Positions 1 through 11,194 of a stretch of 64,000 nucleotides of DNA are shown one piece after another. Source of the DNA: Scortum barcoo (lineage: Eukaryota; Chordata; Actinopteri; Centrarchiformes; Terapontidae); contig CM041531.1 of the NCBI GenBank assembly GCA_023238725.1, positions 3,076,602-3,140,601 of the forward strand, read 5' to 3'. Position numbers and translations under genes: made by a program. The notes under the pieces are model-generated. The model had not been told where the DNA came from, did no database searches, and saw only the letters and a list, made by a program, of their open reading frames with translations. Position 1 is the first letter of the stretch. Every line of letters starts with the position of its first letter.

Positions 1-1
1 A

Positions 2-730
2 ATGAATGCACTGCGATTAAACGGCATCTGGATAATTGGATGTACTCATGCTGTGTCATCTCACATTTATAAGTGTGTCAAGTGTAGAAAGTTCAGACGC
101 TGTACAGAGGAACAGAAGATGGCAGATTTACCTCGTGAGCGCATGGAAACAGCACCTCCTTTTACTTATTGTGGGATGGACTGTTTTGGACCATTCTATG
201 TCAAGGAGGGAAGGAGGGAGTTGAAGCGCTATGGTTTGCTGTTCACTTGTATGTCCTCTCGTGCTGTGCACATTGAACTACTTGATGACATGACAACTGA
301 CTCCTTTATTAATGCACTCCGGACCTTCATCGCTATACGTGGAAATGTGCGACAACTTCGATCGGACCAAGGAACCAATTTTCTTGGTGCAAGGAGAGAG
401 TTCCTGGAAGCTGTTAAGGAGATGAACCAAGAGCGCCTAAAGCAACTAGGCTGTGAGTTTGTCATGAACCCTCCATCCGCCAGTCATATGGGGGGAGCCT
501 GGGAAAGGCAAATCAGAACAATAAGAAGTGTGTTGACATCCATTTTGGATCAGTCATCTCAAAGACTCGACAGTTCATCTTTGAGAACTTACCTGTATGA
601 AGTCATGGCAATCATAAATAGCAGACCTTTAACAGCGCATTTACTCAATGATCCAACTGGACTACAGCCTCTCACGCCCAATCACATCTTGATGATGAAG
701 TCATCTTGTCACCACCAGGAGAGTTTGTGA
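2..730 (+). pseudogene. BEL/Pao retrotransposon integrase (3' part of pol, truncated by window start)
   Basis: This open stretch encodes the integrase part of a BEL/Pao-type LTR retrotransposon polyprotein. Near the N-terminus is the second half of the zinc-binding region (YKCVKCRKF). It is followed by the catalytic core: first Asp in GMDCFGPF (about residue 59), second Asp in RSDQGTNF (about 122), and Glu in GGAWERQIRT (about 168). The enzyme would insert element cDNA into chromosomes. The order integrase, DUF5641, LTR and the motif wording fit BEL/Pao rather than Ty3 or retroviruses. The frame breaks near 700-730, and the downstream domain continues in another frame, so the copy is dead or carries an indel. 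The rest of pol lies outside the window. Confidence 0.9.
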
Positions 731-1083
731 AAGAGGACCTGTATCTTCGCAAAAGATGGCGAAGAGTGCAACATTTGGCCAATGAGTTTTGGTCAAGATG
801 GAGAAAAGAGTACCTGTTAAACCTGCAACAGAGACAAAAATGGCACAAGACGCATCGCAATGCAAAGGTCAACGATGTAGTGATTGTACAAGATGACCTT
901 GCACCACGAAGAGTGGAAACTCGCCAAGGTCACTGAAGTGTATCCTGGTGAAGATGGATGTGTGAGGAAGCTTCAATTGCTCATCAGTGACTCAGCTCTA
1001 GATGATCAAGGAAAGTGACAGAACAAGCCAGTCTACCTCGTTAGACCAATCCACAAGACAGTTATCCTGCTTGAAGCTGAGTA
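706..1083 (+). pseudogene. BEL/Pao pol C-terminal DUF5641 domain, frameshifted
   Basis: This is the continuation of the preceding integrase in a different frame. It contains the Trp-rich block typical of the BEL/Pao C-terminal DUF5641 domain: LRKRWRRVQHLANEFWSRWR followed by a basic segment and KVNDVVIVQDD. A second frame change near 905-920 (reading ...LAKVTEVYPGEDG in a further frame) precedes the tail, which ends at the stop around 1083. Known BEL/Pao polyproteins carry this domain directly after integrase. The two shifts in about 350 bp mark the copy as inactive or mis-assembled. Confidence 0.8.
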
Positions 1084-1197
1084 ATGCAGCCCTGTTTTGT
1101 CATTGTCTTTCCTCACACCAAACATCATAAATATTAGCTGATTATTTGAATCCTTATTTTAAGTTCATTAGAGAAATCACCAGTGATTTGGTGGGAG

Positions 1198-1728
1198 TGT
1201 AGCTTGACATCACAGTCAGTAATACATTTAAGTTAATTTAAATTAATAATTCATTTATTTTGGAATTAAAAACATGAATAATTTAGGTTTTAAATAAGGA
1301 AAAATTTTTGTTATTTCATATTGATATAATAAAAGCATAAAAATGTTAAAAAAGGGAAACTATATATTATTTAAAAAGCGGAACCAATGTTCGCCGGGCA
1401 CAGTGATGTGTCAGTGTCAGGTTTTTTTTGTTTTTAACACACGCTATTTTTTACCATGCCTAAGTTAGAGCACCGGTCGGGACAGAGTAACAAGCAGAAG
1501 TAAGAAGAAGAATTACGTTTTTTTTTTAACTCCGTTTGGTTAAGAAGGCCAGTGAGGTATGTTTATGTTTTCTATTGTTTATATTATGTTTGTGGCTTAC
1601 ACTGTGTTACATGTCGCTAATTTGTGTTTGTATTTATCCAGTTCTTACGACATTGCCTCGACCTCGCTCGAGAATAAATGCCTGTGATCTGAACAACCTG
1701 CGTCGTAATTGACTGAACGGGAGTTACA
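1198..1728 (+). repeat. 3' LTR of the BEL/Pao element
   Basis: The non-coding segment after pol begins with TGTAGCTTGACATCAC, just after a short purine run (GGTGGGAG), and ends near GAGTTACA. It therefore has the TG...CA form of an LTR. An AATAAA polyadenylation signal sits at about 1674, followed by GTGATCTGAACAACC. The 5' LTR is outside the window, so the boundaries are inferred from one copy. The right edge could be 1728 or 1732. Confidence 0.6.
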
Positions 1729-1735
1729 AACAGGA

Positions 1736-2131
1736 CAGGCTGTGGAAACTCTGAAAACCTCCAGTTTACCACTAGTGGCCTGTATTTCAGTTAGCATTTC
1801 CAGTTGCTCCTTTTTTGCTTTCAGTCCTGGCCTGGCTTCAAATTCCTCCAGTGATGCTGCTTTAGGTTCATACCACTCTGTTTGGCCCTGCTCCTCTTCC
1901 ACTTCAGATATTTTATTTAGCATTGCTTTCACATCTTCATTGAGTTCATTTAACTCAGCACACAACTTTAAGAAATCATTGGCCATTTTTGCTTGAACCA
2001 ATTCCAAGTTTCCATAATTTTCCCGTAGGTTGTGCAATTTCATTTCTTTTCTTAGTAAGTGCACCCAATTTAGCACTTCTTGATCCCTTTAGTTTCTGCA
2101 AAAGGTCCTTAGAAAAAACACTTTCCTCCAT
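1736..2131 (-). pseudogene. Gag-like coiled-coil fragment, minus strand (second BEL/Pao-like element)
   Basis: Read on the minus strand from an ATG at 2131, the first frame begins with a Lys-rich stretch including GSRSAKLGALTKKRNEI, a pattern typical of the Gag N-terminus of BEL/Pao elements. After one frame change near 2045 it continues as an acidic coiled-coil region (AKMANDFLKLCAELNELNED, then EVEEEQGQTEWYEPK). It runs on into the antisense of the neighbouring LTR, so its true C-terminus is lost. It faces the BEL/Pao LTR tail-to-tail. A 19-bp direct repeat brackets the fragment (1728-1746 and 2214-2232). The assignment rests on pattern resemblance only; a host coiled-coil exon is the alternative. 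Confidence 0.45.
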
Positions 2132-2239
2132 TATGTGGGCAGATAATCAGAACCAGAATCAGCAGGTCTCAGATCATGATGAAATTCAGCAACGTTGCAA
2201 AGAGTGAACAGAAAAACAGGACAGGCTGTGGATGCAGCA

Positions 2240-2770
2240 GGTTTGAACACATCAAAAGCTTTGCAGGCAGCTCGTGACGTCATCCCCGTTCACTCCTTCC
2301 GCTTCACCTCGACCGAGTCAAACTCAAACAATAAAGCCTCCTGGGCCTTTACCGTCCGCCAGATCCACTTCGCTGCCCGTCCAGCAGCCCAGCCACGGCG
2401 ATCAAGCAACAAAGAAAGATCCGGATCACATCCCTCCGCTCCGCGGCTCCATAGGCGATCTCCACACCTGCTGTCTGTCCGCATCCATCCAGCGGAGTCT
2501 GTGACAACATGTGAAGGCAGTTATCCCAGATCATCTTCCGGCAAGAAACAAAGAAACACACAGATTTATTTCCTTTGAATGAATGAAAGGAATATGTTAC
2601 AACAGCTACGCAAAAAAGGAAACAAAAACGGAGATAAATAATATTTTTGATCCAAAAAATGCGGTCCAAAGACTGTATAGTGCCGCCCTACCTGAGCCAA
2701 CCCGAGATCTAAATTACTCACCTGGATAAAGGTGCGGGAGAAGAGAAAAAAAAAGGAGGGCGTACAGACC
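2240..2770. promoter_or_regulatory. CpG-rich patch with a perfect CRE palindrome
   Basis: This stretch is visibly richer in G+C and CpG than the AT-rich DNA on both sides. It contains the perfect cAMP-response palindrome TGACGTCA at 2275-2282 and several GC-rich blocks to about 2500. It could be a promoter CpG island, the 5' region of the minus-strand gag-like element, or an orphan exon. Open frames across it on both strands show no recognisable domain. No function is assigned. Confidence 0.35.
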
Positions 2771-2789
2771 AGTAAGCAAAATGTCACCA

Positions 2790-3561
2790 ATCATCCTATT
2801 AACTGAAAGTAAGTAAACCTGGGGGGAAATATCTATTTTTATTTAATGGAGCAAAAATATATATGTATATTTTTTATTCAAAACGAACAAACCTTTGAAT
2901 TTGGCTCCTACATTAGAGAAGATTCAAAGGTTTTGAGTTTGTGAAATTATACAATCTGATAAATCCAAAGCCTGTTGTTGAATATCCATCCCTTTATAAA
3001 CCTGTAAAAAAACTCAAAAAGAGGAAGAAAATACCTCTGCATGAAGGGTTTAAGAAAATATTTTTCACTGAAGAGAGAAATAAGAATTTTGTGAGCATCT
3101 GAGTACAGATTCACCAACATTTTACTGTTGTAAATTAAAGTTACAAGTAATAATTTACATTAAATGTGTGCATCTCTAACTTATTTTATCTTAAATTCAT
3201 TCTGCAACTACAAATCTAAACATTAACAAACTTGTTTCTTCTAAAGCAGACTATTTTCACACACAAATGATCTCTGAACATAATCTTCACGAGCTCCAGA
3301 TCTCTTCAACCTTTGCTTGAACTGATGAGATTTCTGCTTTTTCACAAACTGCATGAAACTATAAAATATTCTGCACGACTTTCACTGATCATCGCTTGAA
3401 AAAGGGAAACCATAATGCAACTTAGTGATGTCTTTCATTAGAGCCGGTTCCTCCTTTATGTCTCCTCTAGATAAAAATAAAGTTTTACAAAATTCAAGCA
3501 AAGAAATCACAGTGAAAAGATATAATTATAATTGCACTTTGTTTTCAGTTATAGAGTAGTA
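2790..3561. other. AT-rich stretch without recognised features
   Basis: No coding frame, splice pattern or repeat family could be recognised here on either strand. The region is AT-rich and separates the CpG patch from the CAGTGGTGG-ended element that follows. Confidence 0.5.
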
Positions 3562-4419
3562 CAGCCACTGATGGAAGAAGTATTCAGATGCTTTAAAAGC
3601 ACGACTAAAAGTACTACTACCACAATATACTCCCATTCCTTCAGTATAATTACTAAAATGTAGTTAAAGTATTCAAAGTAAAGTCCTGTGTCAGTAAAGT
3701 GTCCCCTGTGTCTGTTTCTGTTGTCCTGTTGTCTGTTCTCTCATTAGATGATTCTTCCTCATCATTCATGTAAAAGCAGGATTTTACTGTTGGAGTTGGT
3801 TGAGGTGGATCATTTTCAAACTGTAGTTTGTATTTTGGGACTGCAGCTAATGATTCTTTTCATTCTGGATCAATCTGCTGATTCTTTTCTCCATTGATCC
3901 ATTGATTGATTGTTTTGCTTTGTTAAAAAGAGTGAAAATAGTGAGAAATGCCGTCACAATGACCCAGAGCCCAAAGTGACACCTTCACAATGCTTGTTGT
4001 GTCCAAACTTCAACATTATTAAAACACATTACAATTATTCAAATCATTCAAAGGAAAAGCAGAAAATCTGAAACATCTGAGAAGCTGAAATGTTTTAACA
4101 TGAAAAATAATGATTATCAAAATAGTTCAAATCTAACTGATGAATCGACTGATTGTTTCAGCTGTACTTTTATAACATGGTTAGTTAATTTAATTTATTA
4201 TAAAATATCAGATTTTATAAACTCTTTGTGTGTTTTAACCTGTAAAGTAACTAAAGCTGTCAGATAAATGTAGTGCAGTAAAAAGTTCAATATTTCCCTC
4301 TGAGATGTGGTGGAGTAGAAGCAGAAAGTGTGCATGAAAAGAAAACACCCAAGTAAAGTCCAAGTACCTCAGATTTAAAGTTGAGTACAGTATTTGAGTC
4401 ATGTTACAGTCCACCACTG
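3562..4419. mobile_element. CAGTGGTGG-ended non-autonomous DNA element, copy 1
   Basis: The left end (CAGCCACTGATGGAAGAAGTATT) and the right end (CAGTCCACCACTG) form degenerate terminal inverted repeats of the CAGTGGTGGA type. The subterminal motifs built on AAGTACTTTTACTT and the Cys-free, non-coding interior are those of a very common teleost repeat, probably hAT-related. The interior contains a second interspersed motif (3900-4170: CCGTCACAATGACCCAGAGC). Related copies lie at 23001-23775 and, as the right end only, at 40318-40529. No transposase is encoded. Confidence 0.6.
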
Positions 4420-4525
4420 CAGATCCTACTATTTCCCATCCTGAACATCATTTATATGACTGTTGTAATAAAGAAGTTCTGGCCTGCAGTTTCCCCCACA
4501 GTTGACACTTGAAGCAGCCCACACA

Positions 4526-5735
4526 AATTCAAAATTCAAATTTATTTATTTAGAGCCCAAAATCACAAACATTGTTTGCCTCGGAGGGCTTTACAATCTG
4601 TTACAATCTGTTGTGACAGTTGTGACCCTCTGTCCTTAGACCCTCAAACCGAACCAGGTCAGGAAAAACTTCAAAAAACCCTTTATGGGAAAAAGAAGAA
4701 ACCTGAGGAAGAGCCACAGATGAGCCAGTCCCTCTCCCTGGGACGGACAGATGCGTGATAGATGCCACATATACAGAGAACATCATCAATCATATTATGG
4801 AATTGAGTGAATAAGTTGGAATGAGTCTAATAAGCAGCTATAAGCTGTTCATTGGTTTAGTCTGTGTGAAGGTATCACAGGTAATGGAAATGAGTCTAGT
4901 CCAGGTGTGTGAAGATAGATGTCCTGTGAGTCATATGGAGCTCTGAGATGTCCTCACCTTCTCTCCACCTTCTCTCCACACAGACACAGATCATGTCCCT
5001 GACACAGTTCAGACAGATGGACCACAAACAGAATACAAGAGAACCAGTGAACCTGTCTCAGACAGATGGACCACAACCAGAATCAGTGAGGAACCTGCAA
5101 GACTGGAGAGAACAAAGAGGACCGGGGCTCCGGCAACATGCACTTTACAGGACATCAGAGTATCACGTTAACCGCTTTGACACTTTAACGGCTAACTTTA
5201 ACTACTTTAACCAGTTTAGCCACTTTAACCAGTTTCAAAGTGACTCCAGTTTGCACTACTACCATAATGAGTAGAGAAGCAGAAGAGGAAGCAGAGAAAG
5301 AGGAAGCAGAGAAAGAGGAAGAGGGCCCGAGATGCCCGGTGCAGCCCCTCTAAACCTAGTCTAAACCTATAGCAGCATAACTAAGGGCGAGCCCTGTGCC
5401 CACCCTAACTATAAGCTTTATCAAAAAGGAAGATTTTAAGTCTATTCTTAAACACTGACACTGTGTCTGCCTCTCGGACCCAGACTGGGAGCTGGTTCAG
5501 CTGGTTCCAGAACAGGGGCCTGATAGCTGAAGGCTCTGCCCCCTAGACTACTTCTGGAAACCTTGGAACTGGGAACTACAAGTAAGCCTGCGTTTGATTG
5601 GGAGGCAGCGCTTAGTCTTGATAAGGTTGATAAGATATGAGGTTATCCATTTAGATATGATGGTGCCATGTAGAGCCTTATATGTGAGGAGTTAAAATCC
5701 ACTCTAAATTTTACAGGGAGCCAATGCAGAGAACA
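4526..5735. mobile_element. 1.2-kb percomorph interspersed repeat inserted in an ERO1 exon
   Basis: Copy B of ERO1 reads straight through this exon (GCAGCCCACACAGTCCATGA at about 40609), whereas copy A has about 1.2 kb inserted between 4525 and 5736. The insert starts AATTCAAAATTCAAATTT and carries phrases found across percomorph genomes, such as GAGCCAATGCAGAGAA at its right end and CTCCCTGGGACGGACAG in the middle. An ACACA-like duplication flanks it. It codes for nothing recognisable. Related pieces lie inverted at 31620-31935, and short ones at 11775-11870 and 50470-50560. Confidence 0.7.
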
Positions 5736-6403
5736 CAGTCCATGATCCTGGAGATGTTGAGAGAAGGTCAGTCTGATGTCCTGATTTCTCTCATGTTTGA
5801 GATGCCTCACAACCTGTCAGTTTGTTTGTTTGTACAAGAGGAGTCTCATTTTCAGTCATATGAGCTTCTGCAGTCAGTCTTGTCAACGTCATCACAAAAT
5901 GTGAGAATTATCTTTGCTTGATAAATTCAGTAGAAGTCCTTTTGAATAAGAAGTCCTCGATCAGTGTGTGACTTTATTTCTACAGTTTACAGCTTCAAAG
6001 GAGTCTGAAATGGTTGCCGACCTTCAGTTTGGCTGCTTCGTTTTCATCCCCGGCAAACAGAGACGTCTCATCGAAATGCAGCGGGAAAGATCTGAAAGAG
6101 AGAAAAGTCACAAAAAAGCTGCACCATTTTAATGTCACTGGGCATAATCTATAGATGTCACTCCAACAAATACCAATGAAAAAAATGAATATGAATCAAT
6201 TATTTTACAGGAAAATTGTATTAAAAATGATTAACTATTAAAACAAAACATAATTAAAAATATATCTAAATATATTAAACAGAGCTAATCTAATTTCATT
6301 GCAAAGCTAATAAGAAGATTTTTTTGGTTTGTCTTCTATATTTGCTAAAAGTGAAAAATATGTAAAAAGGAAAAAGAAAAGAAATATAAATATTTATTCT
6401 ATA

Positions 6404-8218
6404 CAGTGATCCCTCCTCTATCACGGGGGTTTTGCGTTCCAGAAAGGTGAAAATCTGCGAAAGTAGAAACCACATGTTAATATGGTTATTTTTATATACA
6501 CTGCTCAAAAAAATAAAGGGAACACTAAATAAATAATGACATGCTAGAAATATTCCTTTGTTTTTTAATAATGATGTGCAATATTCTTATCAATAAATAC
6601 TTTGTTCTTTACATAGGATTTGGAATCAAATTTATTAACTGACAAGTCAAAATTAAAGTGGAAAAACACACTCAATGGAAATCAAATTTGATTAACTGTC
6701 CTTAAAACAAGTTCTGGATTTGGAGCTCAGTAGTGTGTGGCCAAAATGCCTAAAATGAAAAACACACCTACAACGTGGGCATCCAACTCCTGATGTAATG
6801 TCCTTAAAACAAGTGGTCTCCTGAAAATGAGGCTCAGTAGTGTGTGTGCCTCCACGTGCCTGTATGACCGTAACCAGTCCCTGTAACGCCTGGGCATGCT
6901 CCTGATGAGGTGGCAGATTGGTCTCCTGAGGGATCTCCTCCCAGACCTGGACTAAAGCATCCGCCTACTCCTGGAACAGGAACTCTGTGGTGCAACGTCC
7001 GAGACACATGATCTTGTCTGCATTAGGGATTAACCCATTATGTATGTAAATCCAGGTCTCACAAGTCTGAGGATCACTGTACCTTATATACTCTGGCGAC
7101 CACATGCACAAAGGAGGGCTAATAAAGTACTGACCCAGCTGCCAAACCGGTCATGCTGGAAGTGTTGCAGGCAGCAGAATGAACGTTCTCCACGGCGTCT
7201 CCATATCTCAGTCACGTCTCACGTGTCACATGAGTGTGATTACTGTGAAGAGCACAGGGTTCATCTGTTAAGAGCATAGGGCGCCAGTCCAGTGGCGAAA
7301 TGCCAATCTTGGTGTTGGGCTCTGGCAAATGCCAAACGTCCTGCACGGTGTTGGGCTGTACACAACCCCCACCTGTGGAGTCTCAACACATCATACCAAA
7401 CTCATGTCTGTTTCAACACATTTGTGGCCTGCTGGAGGTCATTTTGCAGGGCTCTGGCAGTGCTCCTCCTGTTCCTCCTTGCACAAAGGTGGAGGTAGCA
7501 GTCTGTGCTGGGTTCCTGTTGCCCTCCTGTCTCCTGGTACATGTACTACCTGATGTCTGAGATGTACTAACTGTCTCCTGGTACATGCTCTGGACACTAC
7601 GCTGATCAGACACAGCCAAGCTCTTGCTGTACTTTAAGCTGCAATGAACATTATACCTGAGCCACTTGTGACTCCGGGTTGTAGACTCATACCAGCACTG
7701 AATGAATAGCATAGCATTCAAAAGTGACCAGAAAGCATCATCAGTGGATGGAGAACACTGTGGTCACCACCTGTATCAGAACCACTCCTTTTATTGGGGG
7801 TGTCTTGCTATTTTATATTGCCATAAAATGTCATAATTTCCACCTGTTGATCACAGTATTCCATTGCACAACAGCATGCACAACAGCATGTGAAATTGAT
7901 TGTCAATCAGTGTTGCTTCCTAAGTGGACAGTTTGATTTCACAGAAGTGTGATTGACTTGGAGTTACATTGTGTTGTTTAAGTGTTCCCTTTATTTTTTT
8001 GAGCAGTATTTTAAGTTACACCCTAAACCCTCCCACACTCTTATAAATATTTCCCATTTCCCACACAGTTATACAGTAGTATAACCCTTTATATGTTCTC
8101 TTAGATATTCGGTAAGATTTGTTGAAATTATGTATGTAAACACACTGTTTATATACTACGCACAAATAATAAAGTAAAGCTGCGAAAGTAAAGCGAAGCG
8201 CGAAGTGAGGGATTACTG
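6404..8218. mobile_element. pogo/Tigger-like MITE, split by a Tc1 insertion
   Basis: The left end CAGTGATCCCTCCTCTATCACG (here 6404) and the right end GCGAGTGAGGGATTACTG-type sequence (to 8218) are inverted repeats flanked by TA. The uninterrupted paralogue at 41282-41569 is only 288 bp. The 1.5 kb difference is the Tc1 element at 6499-8006. TIRs of the CAGTGGTCCCTC...CGCGG form with TA duplications are typical of pogo/Tigger-related MITEs. No protein is encoded. Confidence 0.65.
6499..8006 (-). mobile_element. Degenerate Tc1/mariner element (copy 1)
   Basis: The ends CACTGCTCAAAAAAATAAAG (6499) and its inverted copy ending at 8006, with flanking TA, match those of the fuller Tc1 element at 34744-36328. 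Between them are scrambled pieces of the same minus-strand transposase, with many deletions, stops and local duplications. For example, the segment CATGCTGGA...GCAGGCAGCAGAA appears with small insertions relative to copy 2. It cannot encode a transposase. It sits inside the pogo-like MITE, so it is the younger insertion. Confidence 0.85.
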
Positions 8219-8334
8219 TATATAGTACATATACAGCTCTGTTTATTTATACAACACTGTACATAACTGACAGTTCAACATTTACTTTAAAATAACATTA
8301 TAGAGCAGAATGAATAGTGGATGGAGAACACTGT

Positions 8335-8695
8335 ATTATACTGTATAGATCATTTTATTGATTAATTGATTAGTTGTTTTGTCCATAAAATGTCCTAAAA
8401 TGGTGAAAAATATTAATCACATGTTTCCGTTTTGTCCACAAATGTCCACAAATCACAGTTTCCGATCCTCAATGTTTTGTTTTGTCCACAACCAAAAGAT
8501 ATTCAGTTTACTGTCACAGAGAGGACTAAAGAAACCACAGAAAATATTCACAATGAGAAACTGAAATCAGAGAATTTGGACACTTTTTCTAAAAAACAGA
8601 CTTGAAACGATTCATTGATGATCAGAACAAGTTGGTGATTCACTTAATATTTAAAAATTAATCAATTAATCGATCAATCGTTGCAGCTCAACACT
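8335..8695. repeat. Teleost interspersed repeat (ATTAATCGAT...GTTGCAGCTC type)
   Basis: A non-coding segment runs from ATTGATTAATTGATTAGTTG to ATCGATCAATCGTTGCAGCTC, with internal GTCCACAAAT/GTCCATAAAATG repeats. This wording recurs in many percomorph introns. Its edges have a loose inverted-repeat character. It is absent from ERO1 copy B, where the equivalent interval is deleted. Confidence 0.45.
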
Positions 8696-9584
8696 AAAAT
8701 GAATTGAAATGAAAGTAAAAAGGGAGCATATCAAGTCTCGAGCTCCTGAGAGCCCAATAACAGCCCGTTGTGGTGTCGGTATCAGGGCTCAGACTGACCG
8801 GGCCAGCTGCAGGATGTGCAGCAGCAGCTCTTTGTGTTTCTGGTCCTCCTCTGGTCTGCCGGTGTACAGCTGGAAGGACGGCTGCTGGAAGAACGGCAGC
8901 GCTTTGGCCAGCGCTTCGCAGCTCTATCAAGGTAAAGGAAGTAGAGGTTGTGGAGCCTCTTGGGCCCCTCGCCGGCCGTCAGCTCGGCGTCAAAACGCTG
9001 TCTGAACTCTGACACGTTGTGACCCCACTTCTTCTGAAACCAGCTGTCTGAGGAAAAGAAGGGGTGAACCGAGAGAGGGATGGTGAGGAGTTACTGAAGA
9101 ACAAAGCTGAGGAAAGACACTGTTGAGATGGGAAGAGTTAGAATTTGACAGTTTTAGGAAATACGCTTCTTCGATTCACTCCACTCTCATATCTGTGTGC
9201 CAAATATGAAGCTACAGATCTTTGACAAACAAGAGACAAAGAAAATGGAGGTGAATAAACGGCTGAATGAGTCGCAGAGGGTTCCTGCAAGTGTTGCTGT
9301 GTCTCACCATCTAACAGGTATCTGGCGCTCAGGTGTATGTTGATGCTGGCATGGAGGCCAGAGATGAGCTGGTAGAAAGCCCTCTTCTCTACACACTGAC
9401 CTGAGAGAGAGAGAGAGAGAGAGAGAATACAAATACATCCAAGTTATACATAAAAGTTTGTTTGTTGTTGTTTGTTCATTCAGTCATTGAGTTCATTGAG
9501 TCATGCTGGACTCAATATTATTGATTATATAATAGATATGATTGAATATTACCATCAACCACACAGAAGCGCTCTGCCTCGTCA

Positions 9585-11194
9585 TGGCGCTCCACCAAAG
9601 AGGAGGACTCTCGCCTAGCCTGGAAAGAGAGTCTCAAAACGTATAGGAAAGCCCTGTGTAATGCCAGAGCAGCCTACTATTCAGAATTAATAGAGGAAAA
9701 ATAAGAACTGCCCTAGGTTTCTTTTCAGCACTGTAGCCAGGCTGACACAGAGCCATAGCTCTATTGAACCCTGCATTCCCTTAAGTTTAAGTAGTAATGA
9801 TTTCATGAGCTTCTTTAATGACAAGATTCTGAATATTAGGGACAAAATTTGTCAGGATCTGCCCTCGTTAGACTCCGATCCTTCAGACTCAGGAAATTTA
9901 GGAGCAGATACATTAAAACCTGACAATTGCTTAGACAGTTTTATTCCAATTGGCCTTCCCGAATTATCCTCGTTAGTTTCATTATCGAAAAGCAACAACT
10001 TGTCTCTAGACCCCATCCCAACTACGCTGCTTAAGAGAAGTTTTCCCATTTATTGGCACATCACTGCTGCATATTATTAATCTGTCTCTGGTGTCAGGCT
10101 TTGTACCCAAGTCTTTTAAAGTAGCTGTAATTAAACCATTGATCAAAAAACCTACACTTGATGCAGATGTGTTAGCCAATTATAGACCAATATCCAATAT
10201 CTAAGATTCTAGAGAAAGCCGTTGCCAGCCAGTTATGTAATTATCTCCACAGTAATAGTCTTTTTGAAGTTTTTCAGTCAGGATTTAGAGCTCACCATAG
10301 CACAGAAACAGCACTTGTGAAAGTCACTAATGACCTGTTGACAGCATCAGATAGAGGGCTTCTGTCTGTACTTGTCCTGTTAGACCTCAGTGCTGCCTTT
10401 GATACAGTTGACCATCACATCCTGTTGCTGAGAATGGAAAAACTGCTTGGTATTAAAGGGTCTGCATTAAACTGGTTCAGATCATACTTATCAGATCGGT
10501 CTCAGTTTGTCCATATTAATAATGAATCCTCTGTGCATACTAAAGTCTGTCATGGAGTTCCACAAGGTTCAGTGCTTGGTCCAATTCTGTTTATTTTGTA
10601 TATGCTGCCCCTTGGCAATATCATCAGGAGGCACTCCATAGATTTCCATTGTTATGCTGATGACACCCAATTATATTTATCAGTGGAGCCACACAAAACT
10701 GATCAGCTCCTGAAACTCCATGCCTGCCTTAAAGATATAAAGGCTTGGATGACCAGAAATTTCCTGTTGTTGAACTCAGATAAAACTGAAGTGATCCTAT
10801 TAGGTCCGAAACACCTGAGGAACACGCTTTCTCCTATGATAGCCTTGTTGGATGGCATTAACTGGGCCTCCGGCACCACTGTAAGGAACCTCGGGTTTTA
10901 TTTGATCAGGATATGTCCTTTGACATCCATATTAAGCATATTTCAAGGTCTGCTTTTTACCACCTGCGCAACATCGCAAAAATTCGGCACTTTTTGTCCC
11001 AAAGCGATGCTGAAAAATTAGTCCATGCATTTGTCTCTTCCAGGCTGGATTATTGTAATTCACTTTTATCAGGCTGCCCAAACAAGTCGTTAAAGACTCT
11101 ACAGCTGGTCCAGAATGCCGCTGCTCGGGTGCTGACTAAAACCAGGAAAAGAGACCATATTACTCCAGTATTGGCTTCTCTGCATTGGCTCCCT
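9585..11194 (+). mobile_element. 5'-truncated CR1/L2-type LINE, reverse transcriptase region
   Basis: This is a non-LTR retrotransposon ORF2 remnant. Upstream frames give the linker before RT (LAWKESLKTYRKALCNARAA). The 10317-11021 frame has the RT core: LDLSAAFDTVDHHILL (first catalytic Asp), GVPQGSVLGPILFILY, and CYADDTQLYL (the YADD active site). From 10913 the thumb and C-terminal region follow in another frame (SSRLDYCNSLLSGCP, LVQNAAARVLTKT), running into the assembly gap. At least four frame changes (about 9700, 10040, 10200, 10900) show it is inactive. It lacks the endonuclease domain. It inserted exactly within an ERO1 exon (9584). The wording fits the CR1/L2/Rex1 group; the precise clade is not resolved. 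Confidence 0.85.

Larger units (their letters stand above)
4480..9584 (-). pseudogene. ero1: ERO1 copy A: five middle exons, broken
   Basis: This is a partial gene for ER oxidoreductin 1, the FAD-dependent oxidase that recharges protein disulfide isomerase in the ER lumen. Minus-strand exons in order: 9584-9553 (AERFCVVD), 9400-9308 (FYQLISGLHASINIHLSARY), 9047-8799 (FQKKWGHNVSEFRQRFD, GEGPKRLHNLYFLYL), 6091-6022 (FPLHFDETSLFAGDE), and a last exon split into 5790-5736 and 4525-4480 by an inserted repeat. The last exon carries the CxxCxxC active-site and FAD-region block (MDCVGCFKCRLWGKLQ in copy B). Splice AG/GT signals are visible. Exon 9047-8799 has two single-base insertions after NLYFLYL. 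The LINE at 9585 removes the 5' end, and the C-terminal exons are absent here. Copy B at 40570-41981 is the close paralogue. Confidence 0.82.

Noticed and set aside
2290..2669. Minus-strand frames in the CpG patch as a host exon
   Set aside because: No recognisable domain, and frames are open on both strands, as expected of GC-rich sequence. Kept only as a regulatory-type patch.
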